A stretch of DNA of 64,000 nt from assembly GCA_946476985.1 (NCBI GenBank), contig CAMKWS010000001.1, positions 248,001 to 312,000 on the forward strand. Direction: 5' to 3'. The notes below the pieces were generated by a model, which saw only the letters and a list, made by a program, of their open reading frames with translations, searched no databases and had not been told where the DNA came from. The stretch comes from an uncultured Acetobacteraceae bacterium (GTDB lineage Bacteria > Pseudomonadota > Alphaproteobacteria > Acetobacterales > Acetobacteraceae). This document shows, in pieces, positions 19,593-29,402 of this stretch. Both the position numbers and the translations under genes were made by a program. Every line of letters starts with the position of its first letter. The first letter of the stretch is position 1.

Positions 19593-21887
19593 TTGAGCGC
19601 CAAAACAACTTCCGCTTCTTCAACAACCCGCAGCAGCACAAGCCGCACGCGGAAGACTACTTCCTCACGCACGAAGGCGGCACGCATTGCTGATACGTCC
19701 ACCAGCGAGACACCGGCAGATAAGGCCCCACAAGAAGTGACCGAGGCGCCAAAAGCAAAAAAAACAACCACTCGCCGACGCAGCACCGCAAAAGCCACCG
19801 CTAAAAAAGCAGATGACGCATCGGCCTCTCTAGCGAGCAATGACACCAGCTTAGAGGAAACACCCCAAAAACGTGCTCCTCGCCGCAAAACAACGAAAGC
19901 AGAAACCAGCCCTGCCGCTGAAAAAGACACCCCAAAACCAGTCGTAAAACGCACACGTCGAAAGAGCAAAACGGCCGAGACAACAGCTGAAGAAACAGCA
20001 GTTGATAGCCCAGAAGACGCACTGGTGGACGCAACGCCCAAAGCTACACGTCGTAAAACAAGTGGAACAAAAACAACCCGCACACGCAGGAAGAAAAGTG
20101 ATGATTCTGCTGTAGAAACTACGGCAGATACCGCTCCTATCCCTTCTGCAATAGAAGGGGATACCCCTCAGGACGCTGCGGAAGACGCTGAAAAAGCACC
20201 TGCAAAGAAGCGTGCCACGCGCCGCCGTTCCCCTCGCAAAACAGACAACACACCAGCCTCTGAAACGGCCATCTCTACCGCCACAGATTCTTCCAACATA
20301 AGTGAAGAAACGAGCGCAGATACCGAAGAATCGGCACCACCAAAACGCCGACAGACTCGTAGAAAACCAAAGACCAATAGCGTACAGGCAACAGAATCCG
20401 ACACGCCAACGGTAGAAGCCTCAGAAGAAATCATTTCTGATGCAACTGTCTCCGCACCTGAGAATGATCCCAAGCCGCTCTTTACAGAGCTCGCTCTCTC
20501 CGCGCCTATTTTAAAGGCTGTAGAGGAGATGGGGTACTCACACCCTACACCTATCCAGGCGCAGGCTATTCCTGAGATCTTGGCAGGCCACGATGTTCTT
20601 GGTGTCGCCCAGACAGGAACAGGGAAAACAGCATCCTTTACCCTTCCCCTCCTTGAAAAACTTTCAAAATCTCGGGCACGAGCACGTATGCCACGCTCCC
20701 TTATTCTGGAGCCAACACGTGAACTCGCTCTACAGGTAGCTGAGAATTTTGAGCGTTACGGAGCGCATCTGCGTCTTACCCATGCGCTCCTAATTGGTGG
20801 CGGAAGCATGAATGAGCAGCGCGACCTACTAAACCGTGGGGTAGATGTTCTTATCGCAACACCTGGCCGCCTTCTGGATATGTTCGAGCGAGGGGGGCTA
20901 CTTCTCACGCAGACAGACCTCCTTGTGATTGATGAAGCCGACCGCATGTTAGATATGGGCTTTATCCCTGATATCGAACGTATCGTAAGTTTATTATCTC
21001 GCCGCCGTCAGACATTGTTCTTTTCTGCCACTATGGCACCAGAGATCCGTCGGCTTGCGGATAACTTCTTAAAAGCTCCTAAGGAAATCACCGTTGCGCG
21101 GCAATCTTCAGTTGCCACCACGATTACCGAAGGGCTCTTGATTGTAGAACGCCGCGCCAAAAACAGTGCGCTAAAGGCGCTTCTGCAGCGTGATGACGTC
21201 CAAAATGCTATTGTCTTTTGTAACCGCAAACGTGACGTGGATATTTTACAGCGCTATCTAACCCGGCAAAACTTCGCCGTGGGGCATCTTCACGGGGACC
21301 TTACACAATCCCTTCGTTTCGAAACATTAGAACGTTTCCGCTCTGGTGAGCTGAAGATTCTCGTCTGCTCTGACGTGGCCGCACGCGGCATTGACATCGG
21401 CGGTCTGTCACACGTTTTCAATTACGACCTCCCCTTTAATGCGGAGGACTACGTTCACCGTATCGGCCGCACAGGACGTGCCGGCAAAGAAGGAACAGCA
21501 TATAGCTTTGCATCACCTGATGAGCAGAACTTGCTAGAGGCTGTTGAGAAGCTGACCGACAAAAAAATTGCGCCTATTACGTTAGAGGGCTTCCCATCTC
21601 TTACATGGCAGAGCGATTCAGACGACACAGCTACAAGCAGTGATAAGAAACGCAGCCACGATAACAAGGGCAACCAGAACAAACGTAACGCTAACAAAAA
21701 ACAAGCTGATCGTGAGCAGGAACTCCTTCCTGAAGCACGCAAGCACGACCACCGTCGTTCAGGTCGCGCTGAGCTCCTCCCTCCTGTTCCGGAGAAAAAC
21801 GGCATTCAGGATGGATTTGGCGAGCATGTCCCTGCCTTTATGAAGGTTAGCTTCCTCCCAGGACCACGCGATACATCTGAACAATGA
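19593..21887 (+). CDS. rhlE: DEAD/DEAH-box RNA helicase (RhlE-like) with long basic/acidic N-terminal extension; TTG start
   Basis: 764 aa; Q motif PTPIQAQAIPEIL, AQTGTGKTASF, VIDEADRMLDMGF, SAT, HRIGRTGRAG. Start codon is TTG at 19593. Confidence 0.92.
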   Translation: MSAKTTSASSTTRSSTSRTRKTTSSRTKAARIADTSTSETPADKAPQEVTEAPKAKKTTTRRRSTAKATAKKADDASASLASNDTSLEETPQKRAPRRKTTKAETSPAAEKDTPKPVVKRTRRKSKTAETTAEETAVDSPEDALVDATPKATRRKTSGTKTTRTRRKKSDDSAVETTADTAPIPSAIEGDTPQDAAEDAEKAPAKKRATRRRSPRKTDNTPASETAISTATDSSNISEETSADTEESAPPKRRQTRRKPKTNSVQATESDTPTVEASEEIISDATVSAPENDPKPLFTELALSAPILKAVEEMGYSHPTPIQAQAIPEILAGHDVLGVAQTGTGKTASFTLPLLEKLSKSRARARMPRSLILEPTRELALQVAENFERYGAHLRLTHALLIGGGSMNEQRDLLNRGVDVLIATPGRLLDMFERGGLLLTQTDLLVIDEADRMLDMGFIPDIERIVSLLSRRRQTLFFSATMAPEIRRLADNFLKAPKEITVARQSSVATTITEGLLIVERRAKNSALKALLQRDDVQNAIVFCNRKRDVDILQRYLTRQNFAVGHLHGDLTQSLRFETLERFRSGELKILVCSDVAARGIDIGGLSHVFNYDLPFNAEDYVHRIGRTGRAGKEGTAYSFASPDEQNLLEAVEKLTDKKIAPITLEGFPSLTWQSDSDDTATSSDKKRSHDNKGNQNKRNANKKQADREQELLPEARKHDHRRSGRAELLPPVPEKNGIQDGFGEHVPAFMKVSFLPGPRDTSEQ

Positions 21888-23182
21888 CTTCATCCCCTTT
21901 ACAGTGCCACGCCACTGTCGAGCTGCTTGGGCGCTCGGGAGACGGTATGGTTCGCCATGCTAACCAAAGCTTTTATATACCCGGCACCCTTCCCGGTGAG
22001 CAGCTTCACCTGCGTCTTACCGACGGAAAGGCCGAACTTATCGAAAGAGAAACAGACGCCCCTAATCGTGTCGTCCCTCTCTGCTCATTAGCCAATACCT
22101 GCGGAGGCTGTGCCTTACAGCATATGTCACCGGACTCTTTGCTAAGCTGGAAGGTAGAGCAAGTTCAACGAGCTTTGACAAAGAGTGGTTTTGAGAAACT
22201 CCCCACACCACGTATTTATCAAACAGCTCCGCAGAGTCGGCAAAGAATCGACCTTGCATTGCAGCGCGTCCCTGGTGGAATTACTTTAGGGCTTCACCAA
22301 CGTGGGGGAGACCCTGTCGATATGACAGAGTGTCACCTTATTCATCCTAAGCTTCTGGAACTCTTACCTCCTTTACGCCAGTGCCTAGCCTCTTTAGGCG
22401 CACTTACCGGCCGTGGCAGCCTTGCTATTAACCTTCTTGATAGTGGGCCAGATCTTACATTAGAAACCCCCGCCCCTCTCACAAGTTCAGATAAAGAAAA
22501 GCTGGCTGCTTTTGCTCGGGCTCATCATATTCCCCGTATCACATGGCGCCCTGCCCCGGGGAAAGAGACAGAAACGGCCGTACAAAATGCCCCTGTCATC
22601 CACCATTTTGCCGATGTAAAAGTTAGCCCTCCACCAGCGAGCTTTTTGCAAGCAAGCCATGAAGGGGAAGAGGCAATTGTCTCAAGCGTGTTAGAGGGGC
22701 TCCCTCCCCTTAACCGTAAAGATCGCATCATTGAGCTTTATGCGGGTTGCGGCACTTTAACTTTCCCTCTCTCACAAAAAGGACAGGTTAAAGCTTATGA
22801 AGGGGATAGCGCCGCAATCTCCGCCCTGCGCACTGCCTCTCATGGCACACGAGCAGAAGGCTTTGAGCGCGACTTAAACCGCCAGCCCCTTTTACCGCAG
22901 GAGCTTAACCAAGCGCGCGTACTTGTCTTAGATCCCCCCTATAGCGGGGCAGGTAAACAGATTGGGACCATTTCTCGCTCAACCGTACGCGATATCGTCT
23001 ATGTTAGCTGCAACCCTGCGGCCCTAGAAAAAGACCTTTCCAGCCTGAAAAAAGCTGGATTCGCTCTTATCTCTTGGGCTGTGGTCGATCAATTCCTATG
23101 GTCTACAGAGGTGGAGGCCGTACTGACACTTTCCCGAGACCCAAAACGTATTCGCAAAGCAGAAAAAAAGCGGAAGGAATAA
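21884..23182 (+). CDS. Class I SAM-dependent RNA m5U methyltransferase (RlmD/RumA-like) with Fe-S cysteines
   Basis: 432 aa; CSLANTCGGCALQHM cysteine cluster, IELYAGCGTLTFPL, VLDPPYSGAG, VYVSCNPAALEKDL. Confidence 0.9.
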   Translation: MTSSPLQCHATVELLGRSGDGMVRHANQSFYIPGTLPGEQLHLRLTDGKAELIERETDAPNRVVPLCSLANTCGGCALQHMSPDSLLSWKVEQVQRALTKSGFEKLPTPRIYQTAPQSRQRIDLALQRVPGGITLGLHQRGGDPVDMTECHLIHPKLLELLPPLRQCLASLGALTGRGSLAINLLDSGPDLTLETPAPLTSSDKEKLAAFARAHHIPRITWRPAPGKETETAVQNAPVIHHFADVKVSPPPASFLQASHEGEEAIVSSVLEGLPPLNRKDRIIELYAGCGTLTFPLSQKGQVKAYEGDSAAISALRTASHGTRAEGFERDLNRQPLLPQELNQARVLVLDPPYSGAGKQIGTISRSTVRDIVYVSCNPAALEKDLSSLKKAGFALISWAVVDQFLWSTEVEAVLTLSRDPKRIRKAEKKRKE

Positions 23183-23193
23183 ATCCTTCCGCT
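23169..23193. terminator. Intrinsic terminator overlapping the methyltransferase stop codon
   Basis: agcggaaggaataaatccttccgct inverted repeat followed by tcattctt. Confidence 0.6.
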
Positions 23194-23258
23194 TCATTCT
23201 TCAGCAGATCCCAGCCCGTTTAAATTCTACTCCTGAGCTGGGCTCATATAGATAGACA

Positions 23259-23615
23259 TTAAACGTGGAAGCTCTCGCCACAACCGCAACGCCCTTTTTC
23301 ATTCGGATTATTGAAGGTGAAACCTGCTTCTAACTCTTTCACTTCATAATCCATAACTGTTCCAATCAAGAACAATGTTGCTTTACGGTCCACAAGTAAG
23401 AGTAAATCGTGATCCCGTACATGCTCGTCACCATTTTGAGCTTCTGAGACAAAATTCATCTCATACGACATACCTGAGCAGCCACGTGTACCAACACTGA
23501 TACGTAGAATCTTACCTTGTTCAGCACCATCATAAAGTGTTTTCAAACGCTCTGCGGCACGATCTGTTAATGTCATCAAAGGTGGCAAAGAGCGTTTAGG
23601 CGATGTACCAGACAT
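23259..23615 (-). CDS. sufA: Iron-sulfur cluster assembly A-type scaffold/carrier
   Basis: 118 aa; LRISVGTRGCSGMSYEM, FNNPNEKGRCGCGESF. Confidence 0.93.
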   Translation of the reverse strand: MSGTSPKRSLPPLMTLTDRAAERLKTLYDGAEQGKILRISVGTRGCSGMSYEMNFVSEAQNGDEHVRDHDLLLLVDRKATLFLIGTVMDYEVKELEAGFTFNNPNEKGRCGCGESFHV

Positions 23616-23636
23616 AACGTGCTCCTCTCCTTTTTA

Positions 23637-24098
23637 TTAGAACATATTGAGGGCAAGCCGTGCATTATCGCTCATACGGCTCATATCCCACGGGGGATCC
23701 CAAACAACTTTAACGTTCACTTCCTTCACCGTCGGTACAGACAGAACAGCATATCGCACCATCTGCGGTAGCTCTTGCGCACTAGGGCAGTTCGGCGCTG
23801 TGAGGGACATTTCAATATCCACACGCCCATTATCATGTAAGTCTATCGTGTAAATCAGCCCAAGTTCATACACATTTACGGGAATTTCCGGGTCAAAGAC
23901 CGTCTCAATCGCCGCAATGACTTCATCCTGCTGCGGAGGAGCATCCACTGGTGGAGGAACAAGTTCTTCTTCCCCTTCATATGCCTGCTCCTTCGTTACA
24001 AGAGGCATATCTTCAGGCTGCGTCCCTATCTCTGAGGAAGAGACTATGTCGTCTTGCTTTAAATCGTGATCTGTTTCGCTTGTCATCTCTATCCTCAC
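23637..24098 (-). CDS. sufT: SUF system protein SufT (DUF59/MIP18-like)
   Basis: 153 aa; VFDPEIPVNVYELGLIYTIDLHDNGRVDIEMSLTAPNCPSAQELP. Confidence 0.92.
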   Translation of the reverse strand: MRIEMTSETDHDLKQDDIVSSSEIGTQPEDMPLVTKEQAYEGEEELVPPPVDAPPQQDEVIAAIETVFDPEIPVNVYELGLIYTIDLHDNGRVDIEMSLTAPNCPSAQELPQMVRYAVLSVPTVKEVNVKVVWDPPWDMSRMSDNARLALNMF

Positions 24099-25321
24099 AC
24101 GAGTAAAGCACGTGCACGCTCAATGCCTTTTGCCAGAACGTCTATTTCATCATGAGTTGTATAAACAGCAAAACTTGCGCGCGCAGTGGAGGCCACACCC
24201 AAGCATGACATCAACGGTTCTGCACAATGCTGCCCTGCACGAATAGCAATCCCTTGCTGATCTAACAACACGGCGAGGTCATGCGGGTGGGCACCATCCA
24301 CCACAAGAGAGAAAACGCCTCCTCTCTCCTTTGGCGCACCGAGAACTTTCACCCCATCTAAAGAGGTAAAAACTTTCTCCGCATAGGCGACTAAATCTTG
24401 CTCATGCTGTTCGATCTTATCCCGACCTAAAGATTCAACAAACCGAATAGCCGCCCCCAAGCCAAGAACCTCTAAAATAGCGGGCGTTCCTGCCTCAAAG
24501 CGATGTGGTACATCTGCCCATGTCGCTTCCTTAAACGACACGGTCCGGATCATATCTCCACCGCCTAGGAAAGGTGGCATATCCTCTAAAAGAGCAAGAC
24601 GCCCCCAGAGTACACCTACCCCAGTCGGGCCATAAAGTTTGTGCCCCGTGAAGGCAAAGAAATCGACATCTAAAGCCTGCACATCAATCTTGCGATGCAC
24701 CGCAGATTGTGAGCCATCAACGATAATCTTCGCACCATACTGGTGAGCAAGCTCTGCTAGACGCCGCACAGGGGTGATTGTCCCCAATACATTCGACATA
24801 TGCGTAATAGATACAAGAGCAACCTTGCCGTCTTCTAGCAAAGCTTCATAGGCTGCGAGATCAATATCTCCCTGAGCATTCATCGGCGCGACACGCAACT
24901 CAATGCCAACACGGTCTCGCAGCATTAACCACGGGACAATATTCGCATGATGCTCCAACTCAGAAATCAATACAGCTTGGCCGGGCTTTAGCTGCCCACC
25001 CAAAGAATGAGCCAGCAAGTTAAAGGCTTCCGTACTGTTTTTGGTAAAAACAATCTCTCGCCGGTCTGCTGCATTTAAGAAGCGTGCCACATCATCCCGC
25101 ACGGCCTCATAAGCCTGAGTGGCTTTCTCACTCATCTCATAAAGACCGCGATGGATATTTGCATAACAATGCCGCGCCGCATTGCTCATCGCCTCAATGA
25201 CACATTCCGGCTTTTGAGCGGATGCTGCACTATCCAAAAAGACGAGCGGACGACCGTTCATCGTTTCAGATAGGATCGGAAAAGAAGCGCGGACAGTATT
25301 AAGCATGGGGGTATCAGACAT
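24095..25321 (-). CDS. sufS: Cysteine desulfurase SufS
   Basis: 408 aa; RPLVFLDSAASAQKP, FTGHKLYGPTGVGVLWG, RAGQHCAEPLM. Confidence 0.96.
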   Translation of the reverse strand: MSDTPMLNTVRASFPILSETMNGRPLVFLDSAASAQKPECVIEAMSNAARHCYANIHRGLYEMSEKATQAYEAVRDDVARFLNAADRREIVFTKNSTEAFNLLAHSLGGQLKPGQAVLISELEHHANIVPWLMLRDRVGIELRVAPMNAQGDIDLAAYEALLEDGKVALVSITHMSNVLGTITPVRRLAELAHQYGAKIIVDGSQSAVHRKIDVQALDVDFFAFTGHKLYGPTGVGVLWGRLALLEDMPPFLGGGDMIRTVSFKEATWADVPHRFEAGTPAILEVLGLGAAIRFVESLGRDKIEQHEQDLVAYAEKVFTSLDGVKVLGAPKERGGVFSLVVDGAHPHDLAVLLDQQGIAIRAGQHCAEPLMSCLGVASTARASFAVYTTHDEIDVLAKGIERARALLV

Positions 25322-26513
25322 AACCAGGCAGTGCTTTTAGAAGATGCTCACGCAAAGTCTCATCCTCAATCAGCTCTACTGTTTCAAACAAGAATGCTTG
25401 TACAAGAGCATCACGCGCCTGAGCCTCTGGCACACCACGAGAGCGCATATAGAAGAGCTGGTCTTCATCCAACGCACCAACGGTAGCCCCGTGGCTACAT
25501 TTTACGTCATCAGCATAAATCTCAAGCTCTGGCTTGCTGTTCATCTGACCTTTTTCAGAGAGTAACAGGGCCTGATTCATCTGATAACCATCTGTCTTCT
25601 GAGCGACCTGATCAACTAAGATCTTCCCTTGGAAGACCCCTTGCCCAGCCTCAGACAGCACCGTGCGAACCGTCTGACGAGATGTACAATCAGGTGACGC
25701 ATGATGGATCATGGAGGTCAGATCATTCAATCTTGCTCCATCAATCAACTGAATGGCATTTACATTCACATTAGCAAACGCTCCTTCAAGACGGCTGACA
25801 ACCTCTTGCCGTGCCAATGCCCCACCTTGATTAAGCGTAAAGCTATCGTAATTTCCACGCCCTTCAATACGCGCACCGGAAATCCCTAGGCGAATAGCCT
25901 CTGCACTCTCATCTTGGCGGGTAACATGTGTCAGATGCGCACCTTCTGCACACTCAACATCAAGCTGTGGGTTTGTGAAATAACGCCCACGCCCTAATTG
26001 AACATCCAATAAGGAAAGCCGTGCACCCTTCTCCAGGGTGATACGATGATGAAGATGTGTCGAGACCTCATCACCTTCTGTCAAGCTAACTAAAACCAGC
26101 AAGCCTGCATCACATCCTTCAGGGACATGAAGATTCAGCCCTGGCTGGCGCAAAGCAGCATTAAGCTGTGCTGCAAAGCGATCAGCTAATAAGGCCGGCT
26201 CATTGGCCTCATCCTCACCACTTCCCTGCTTCACTGTCTCAGGCAAGGAGGAAAGCCCAGCGCAGAACCGTCCATTAGCAAAAACAACAAGCCCTTGCCC
26301 TTTTGGCAGGTTAAGCTCGGATAACCGCGCACCAACCTGTGCTTCATCCAACGCTGGGGCAGCTTGCCATTTTACCTGATTAAGCGGCTGAAGTGATGTG
26401 TAATGCCATGCTTCCACACGTTTGGTTGGCACGCCCTCTGCGCCAAGGAGAGCAGCCCGCTCTCCTGCACGCTCCCGCAGGGCCTGCCAAGCTAATGACG
26501 TTTCTCCGCTCAC
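25314..26513 (-). CDS. sufD: Fe-S cluster assembly protein SufD
   Basis: 399 aa; YHYTSLQPLNQ-like N-terminus, HHASPDCTSRQTVRTVLSEAGQGVFQGKILV, CSHGATVGALDEDQLFYMRSRG. Confidence 0.95.
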   Translation of the reverse strand: MSGETSLAWQALRERAGERAALLGAEGVPTKRVEAWHYTSLQPLNQVKWQAAPALDEAQVGARLSELNLPKGQGLVVFANGRFCAGLSSLPETVKQGSGEDEANEPALLADRFAAQLNAALRQPGLNLHVPEGCDAGLLVLVSLTEGDEVSTHLHHRITLEKGARLSLLDVQLGRGRYFTNPQLDVECAEGAHLTHVTRQDESAEAIRLGISGARIEGRGNYDSFTLNQGGALARQEVVSRLEGAFANVNVNAIQLIDGARLNDLTSMIHHASPDCTSRQTVRTVLSEAGQGVFQGKILVDQVAQKTDGYQMNQALLLSEKGQMNSKPELEIYADDVKCSHGATVGALDEDQLFYMRSRGVPEAQARDALVQAFLFETVELIEDETLREHLLKALPGYV

Positions 26514-27280
26514 TGTGCAGCCTCAAGAAACTGTTTATAGCCTTGTTTTTCTAGCTGCGTAGCTACTTCTGGGCCACCACTATGGATGATCCGGCCATGT
26601 GCCATCACATGCACACGGTCTGGCACGATATATTCCAACAAACGTTGGTGATGGGTGATGACCAAAGCAGAGAAGTCTGGCCCACGCAGGGAGTTCACCC
26701 CCTCTGCCACAATACGCAAGGCATCAATATCCAGACCACTATCCGTCTCATCAAGGATCGCTAAAGACGGCTGAAGCAGGCGCATTTGCAACACCTCATT
26801 CCGCTTCTTCTCACCGCCAGAGAAACCAACATTCACCGCACGTTTTAGCATCTCACCAGACATGGAAAGACGCGCTGTTTCTTCTCGCGCTAGCTTTAGA
26901 AAAGCAACGGCATCTAGCTCTTCTTCCCCTCGAGCACGACGTACGGCATTCACCGCTGTGCGTAAGAAGTTCGCATTATTTACCCCAGGCAATTCAACAG
27001 GGGATTGAAATGCAAGGAATACCCCTAAAGCCGCGCGTTCTTCTGGCTCCAGCTCAAGGAGATCTTGGCCTTTAAAAGAAGCCGTACCGCCAGTGACTTC
27101 ATACTCCTCACGCCCAGCGAGAACGTAAGAGAGAGTCGACTTACCAGAGCCATTTGGCCCCATAATGGCGTGAACTTCCCCTTTAGGGATGTTGAGATCC
27201 AAACCTTTTAGGATTTCTTTGGGGGTACCATCAGCATCGATCTGGGCTTTTAACCCCTCAATCTTCAGAAAATCATTCAT
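26510..27280 (-). CDS. sufC: Fe-S cluster assembly ATPase SufC
   Basis: 256 aa; AIMGPNGSGKSTLSYVLAGR, GFSGGEKKRNEVLQM, ILDETDSGLDIDAL. Confidence 0.97.
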   Translation of the reverse strand: MNDFLKIEGLKAQIDADGTPKEILKGLDLNIPKGEVHAIMGPNGSGKSTLSYVLAGREEYEVTGGTASFKGQDLLELEPEERAALGVFLAFQSPVELPGVNNANFLRTAVNAVRRARGEEELDAVAFLKLAREETARLSMSGEMLKRAVNVGFSGGEKKRNEVLQMRLLQPSLAILDETDSGLDIDALRIVAEGVNSLRGPDFSALVITHHQRLLEYIVPDRVHVMAHGRIIHSGGPEVATQLEKQGYKQFLEAAQ

Positions 27281-27283
27281 AGC

Positions 27284-28765
27284 TTAACCCACACTTCCTT
27301 CTAGGCTGATCTGAAGCAGTTTTTGTGCTTCCACAGCAAATTCCATCGGTAATTCTTTAAGCACTTCACGGCAGAAGCCATTTACAATCAGCCCGACAGC
27401 TTCTTCTTCTGAGAACCCACGAGACCGACAATAGAAAAGCTGGTCTTCAGAAATTTTCGATGTCGTGGCTTCATGCTCAACACGTGCGCTCATATTCCGG
27501 CTCTCAATATAAGGGACGGTATGCGCCCCACATTGATCCCCAATCAACAAGCTATCACACTGCGTAAAATTACGCCCATTGCGCGCTTTAGGCTGCATAC
27601 GCACCAAACCACGATACGTGCTATCAGACTCACCCGCTGAGATTGTCTTGGCAATAATTGTTGAACGTGTATCTGGTGCGAGATGGATCATCTTCGTGCC
27701 TGTATCGGCCTGTTGATGTCCATTCGTCACCGCAACAGAATAGAACTCACCCACAGAGCCCTTCCCTGCCAAAATGCAGGAAGGGTATTTCCATGTAATA
27801 GCGGACCCTGTTTCAACCTGTGTCCAAGAAATACGCGCACGGTCGCCTTTGCAAATGCCACGCTTGGTCACAAAGTTATAAATACCGCCTTTACCGTTTT
27901 CATCACCGGGGTACCAGTTCTGCACGGTGGAATACTTAATGGAGGCATCCTCCATTGCTACCAGTTCAACCACTGCCGCATGAAGCTGATTTTCATCACG
28001 CTGCGGCGCTGTGCAACCCTCAAGATAAGAAACCGTAGCTTGATCTTCAGCAATAATTAATGTCCGCTCAAACTGCCCTGTATTACGCGCATTGATGCGG
28101 AAATAGGTTGAAAGCTCCATCGGGCAACGCACCCCTTTGGGTACATATACAAAGGAACCATCAGTAAACACGGCAGAGTTCAACGCTGAGAAGAAATTAT
28201 CCCCTACAGGCACAACCGAACCAAGATACTGTTTTACAAGCTCAGGATGCTCAATAATTGCTTCTGAAATCGGGCAGAAAATCACCCCGGCTTCAGCCAG
28301 CGTTTTGCGGAATGTGGTTGCAACAGACACACTATCGAAAACAGCATCCACAGCCACAGGCGTACGTTCGCCAGCGCCTTCCACACCAGCAAGCATTTCT
28401 TGCTCATGTAGAGGAATGCCGAGTTTTTCGTAGGTTTTCAAAAGTTCTGGATCGACTTCATCCAAACTTTTAGGACCAGGTTTTTTCTTTGGTTGTGCAA
28501 AATAATGCGCATCTTGGAAATCAATTGGAGGATGCTTAATTTTCGCCCATTGCGGCTCATCCATCTCCTGCCATTGCCGAAAAGCCTTCAGGCGCCATTC
28601 CAGCATCCATTGTGGCTCATTCTTACGTGCAGAGATCAGGCGGACAATATCTTCATTTAGCCCTTTAGGGGCTAGGTCCATTTCCACATCCGTTTCGAAA
28701 CCCCACTCATATTTAGAACGAGCGAGTTTCTCGACGGCTTCACGGGTTTCCGATACGGCCGGCAT
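27284..28765 (-). CDS. sufB: Fe-S cluster assembly protein SufB
   Basis: 493 aa; [54 protein letters not shown]. Confidence 0.97.
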   Translation of the reverse strand: MPAVSETREAVEKLARSKYEWGFETDVEMDLAPKGLNEDIVRLISARKNEPQWMLEWRLKAFRQWQEMDEPQWAKIKHPPIDFQDAHYFAQPKKKPGPKSLDEVDPELLKTYEKLGIPLHEQEMLAGVEGAGERTPVAVDAVFDSVSVATTFRKTLAEAGVIFCPISEAIIEHPELVKQYLGSVVPVGDNFFSALNSAVFTDGSFVYVPKGVRCPMELSTYFRINARNTGQFERTLIIAEDQATVSYLEGCTAPQRDENQLHAAVVELVAMEDASIKYSTVQNWYPGDENGKGGIYNFVTKRGICKGDRARISWTQVETGSAITWKYPSCILAGKGSVGEFYSVAVTNGHQQADTGTKMIHLAPDTRSTIIAKTISAGESDSTYRGLVRMQPKARNGRNFTQCDSLLIGDQCGAHTVPYIESRNMSARVEHEATTSKISEDQLFYCRSRGFSEEEAVGLIVNGFCREVLKELPMEFAVEAQKLLQISLEGSVG

Positions 28766-29231
28766 GACATCCTCCCTGTTTCTCAGGCATACCTATTGCC
28801 TCCTCTATAACGGCAGAGGAGTGATCAAAATTTAGTTCCGGGTTCGCCATATCCGCCAATGTGATATTTTCTAACGCAGTGCGAACGGCCCTATTGACCA
28901 TATCCCACTGGCCAGACAAACCACATGTCTCACCATGGCTACATTCTTTACCATCACAACACGCAGTGACGCAGATAGGCCCGTCAACCACGGTAATCAC
29001 ACGAGCAACTGAAATACTCTCCAATGTCTCAGCAAGCTTGTATCCACCTCGTGCTCCACGAAAAGATAGAACAAGATCTCCCGCAGCAAGCCCTTTGAGA
29101 AGCTTTGCTACTGTTGGCTCCGGCACGCCTGTTTCCTGTGCAAGCGCAGCAGCTGTTGCCAAATCTCCCCGCAGCCCTAAGCGCACGAGAATAACAGTTG
29201 CATAATCAGCCAATTTGGACAGTCTCAGCAC
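28740..29231 (-). CDS. Rrf2 family Fe-S responsive regulator of the SUF operon
   Basis: 163 aa; [18 protein letters not shown], three clustered Cys ([15 protein letters not shown]); overlaps sufB by 26 nt. Confidence 0.93.
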   Translation of the reverse strand: MLRLSKLADYATVILVRLGLRGDLATAAALAQETGVPEPTVAKLLKGLAAGDLVLSFRGARGGYKLAETLESISVARVITVVDGPICVTACCDGKECSHGETCGLSGQWDMVNRAVRTALENITLADMANPELNFDHSSAVIEEAIGMPEKQGGCHAGRIGNP

Positions 29232-29402
29232 AATATAAAATCCATAAACCTGATTACTATTCTAATTTAAGACTACATAGGTCCTTATTCAAGGAAATGG
29301 CCCAAATTTTCTCAGGGGTCAAGCTATTATCCCGTTTTCACCTATAATCACATAATACACAGCTCATATGAGGTAAAAAAACGAGAGATAGCATTCCAAT
29401 TC

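Noticed and set aside
19589-20083. 164-aa minus-strand Val/Ser/Phe-rich ORF opposite the helicase tail
   Set aside because: Direct reverse-complement by-product of the Lys/Thr/Arg-rich tail coding sequence.
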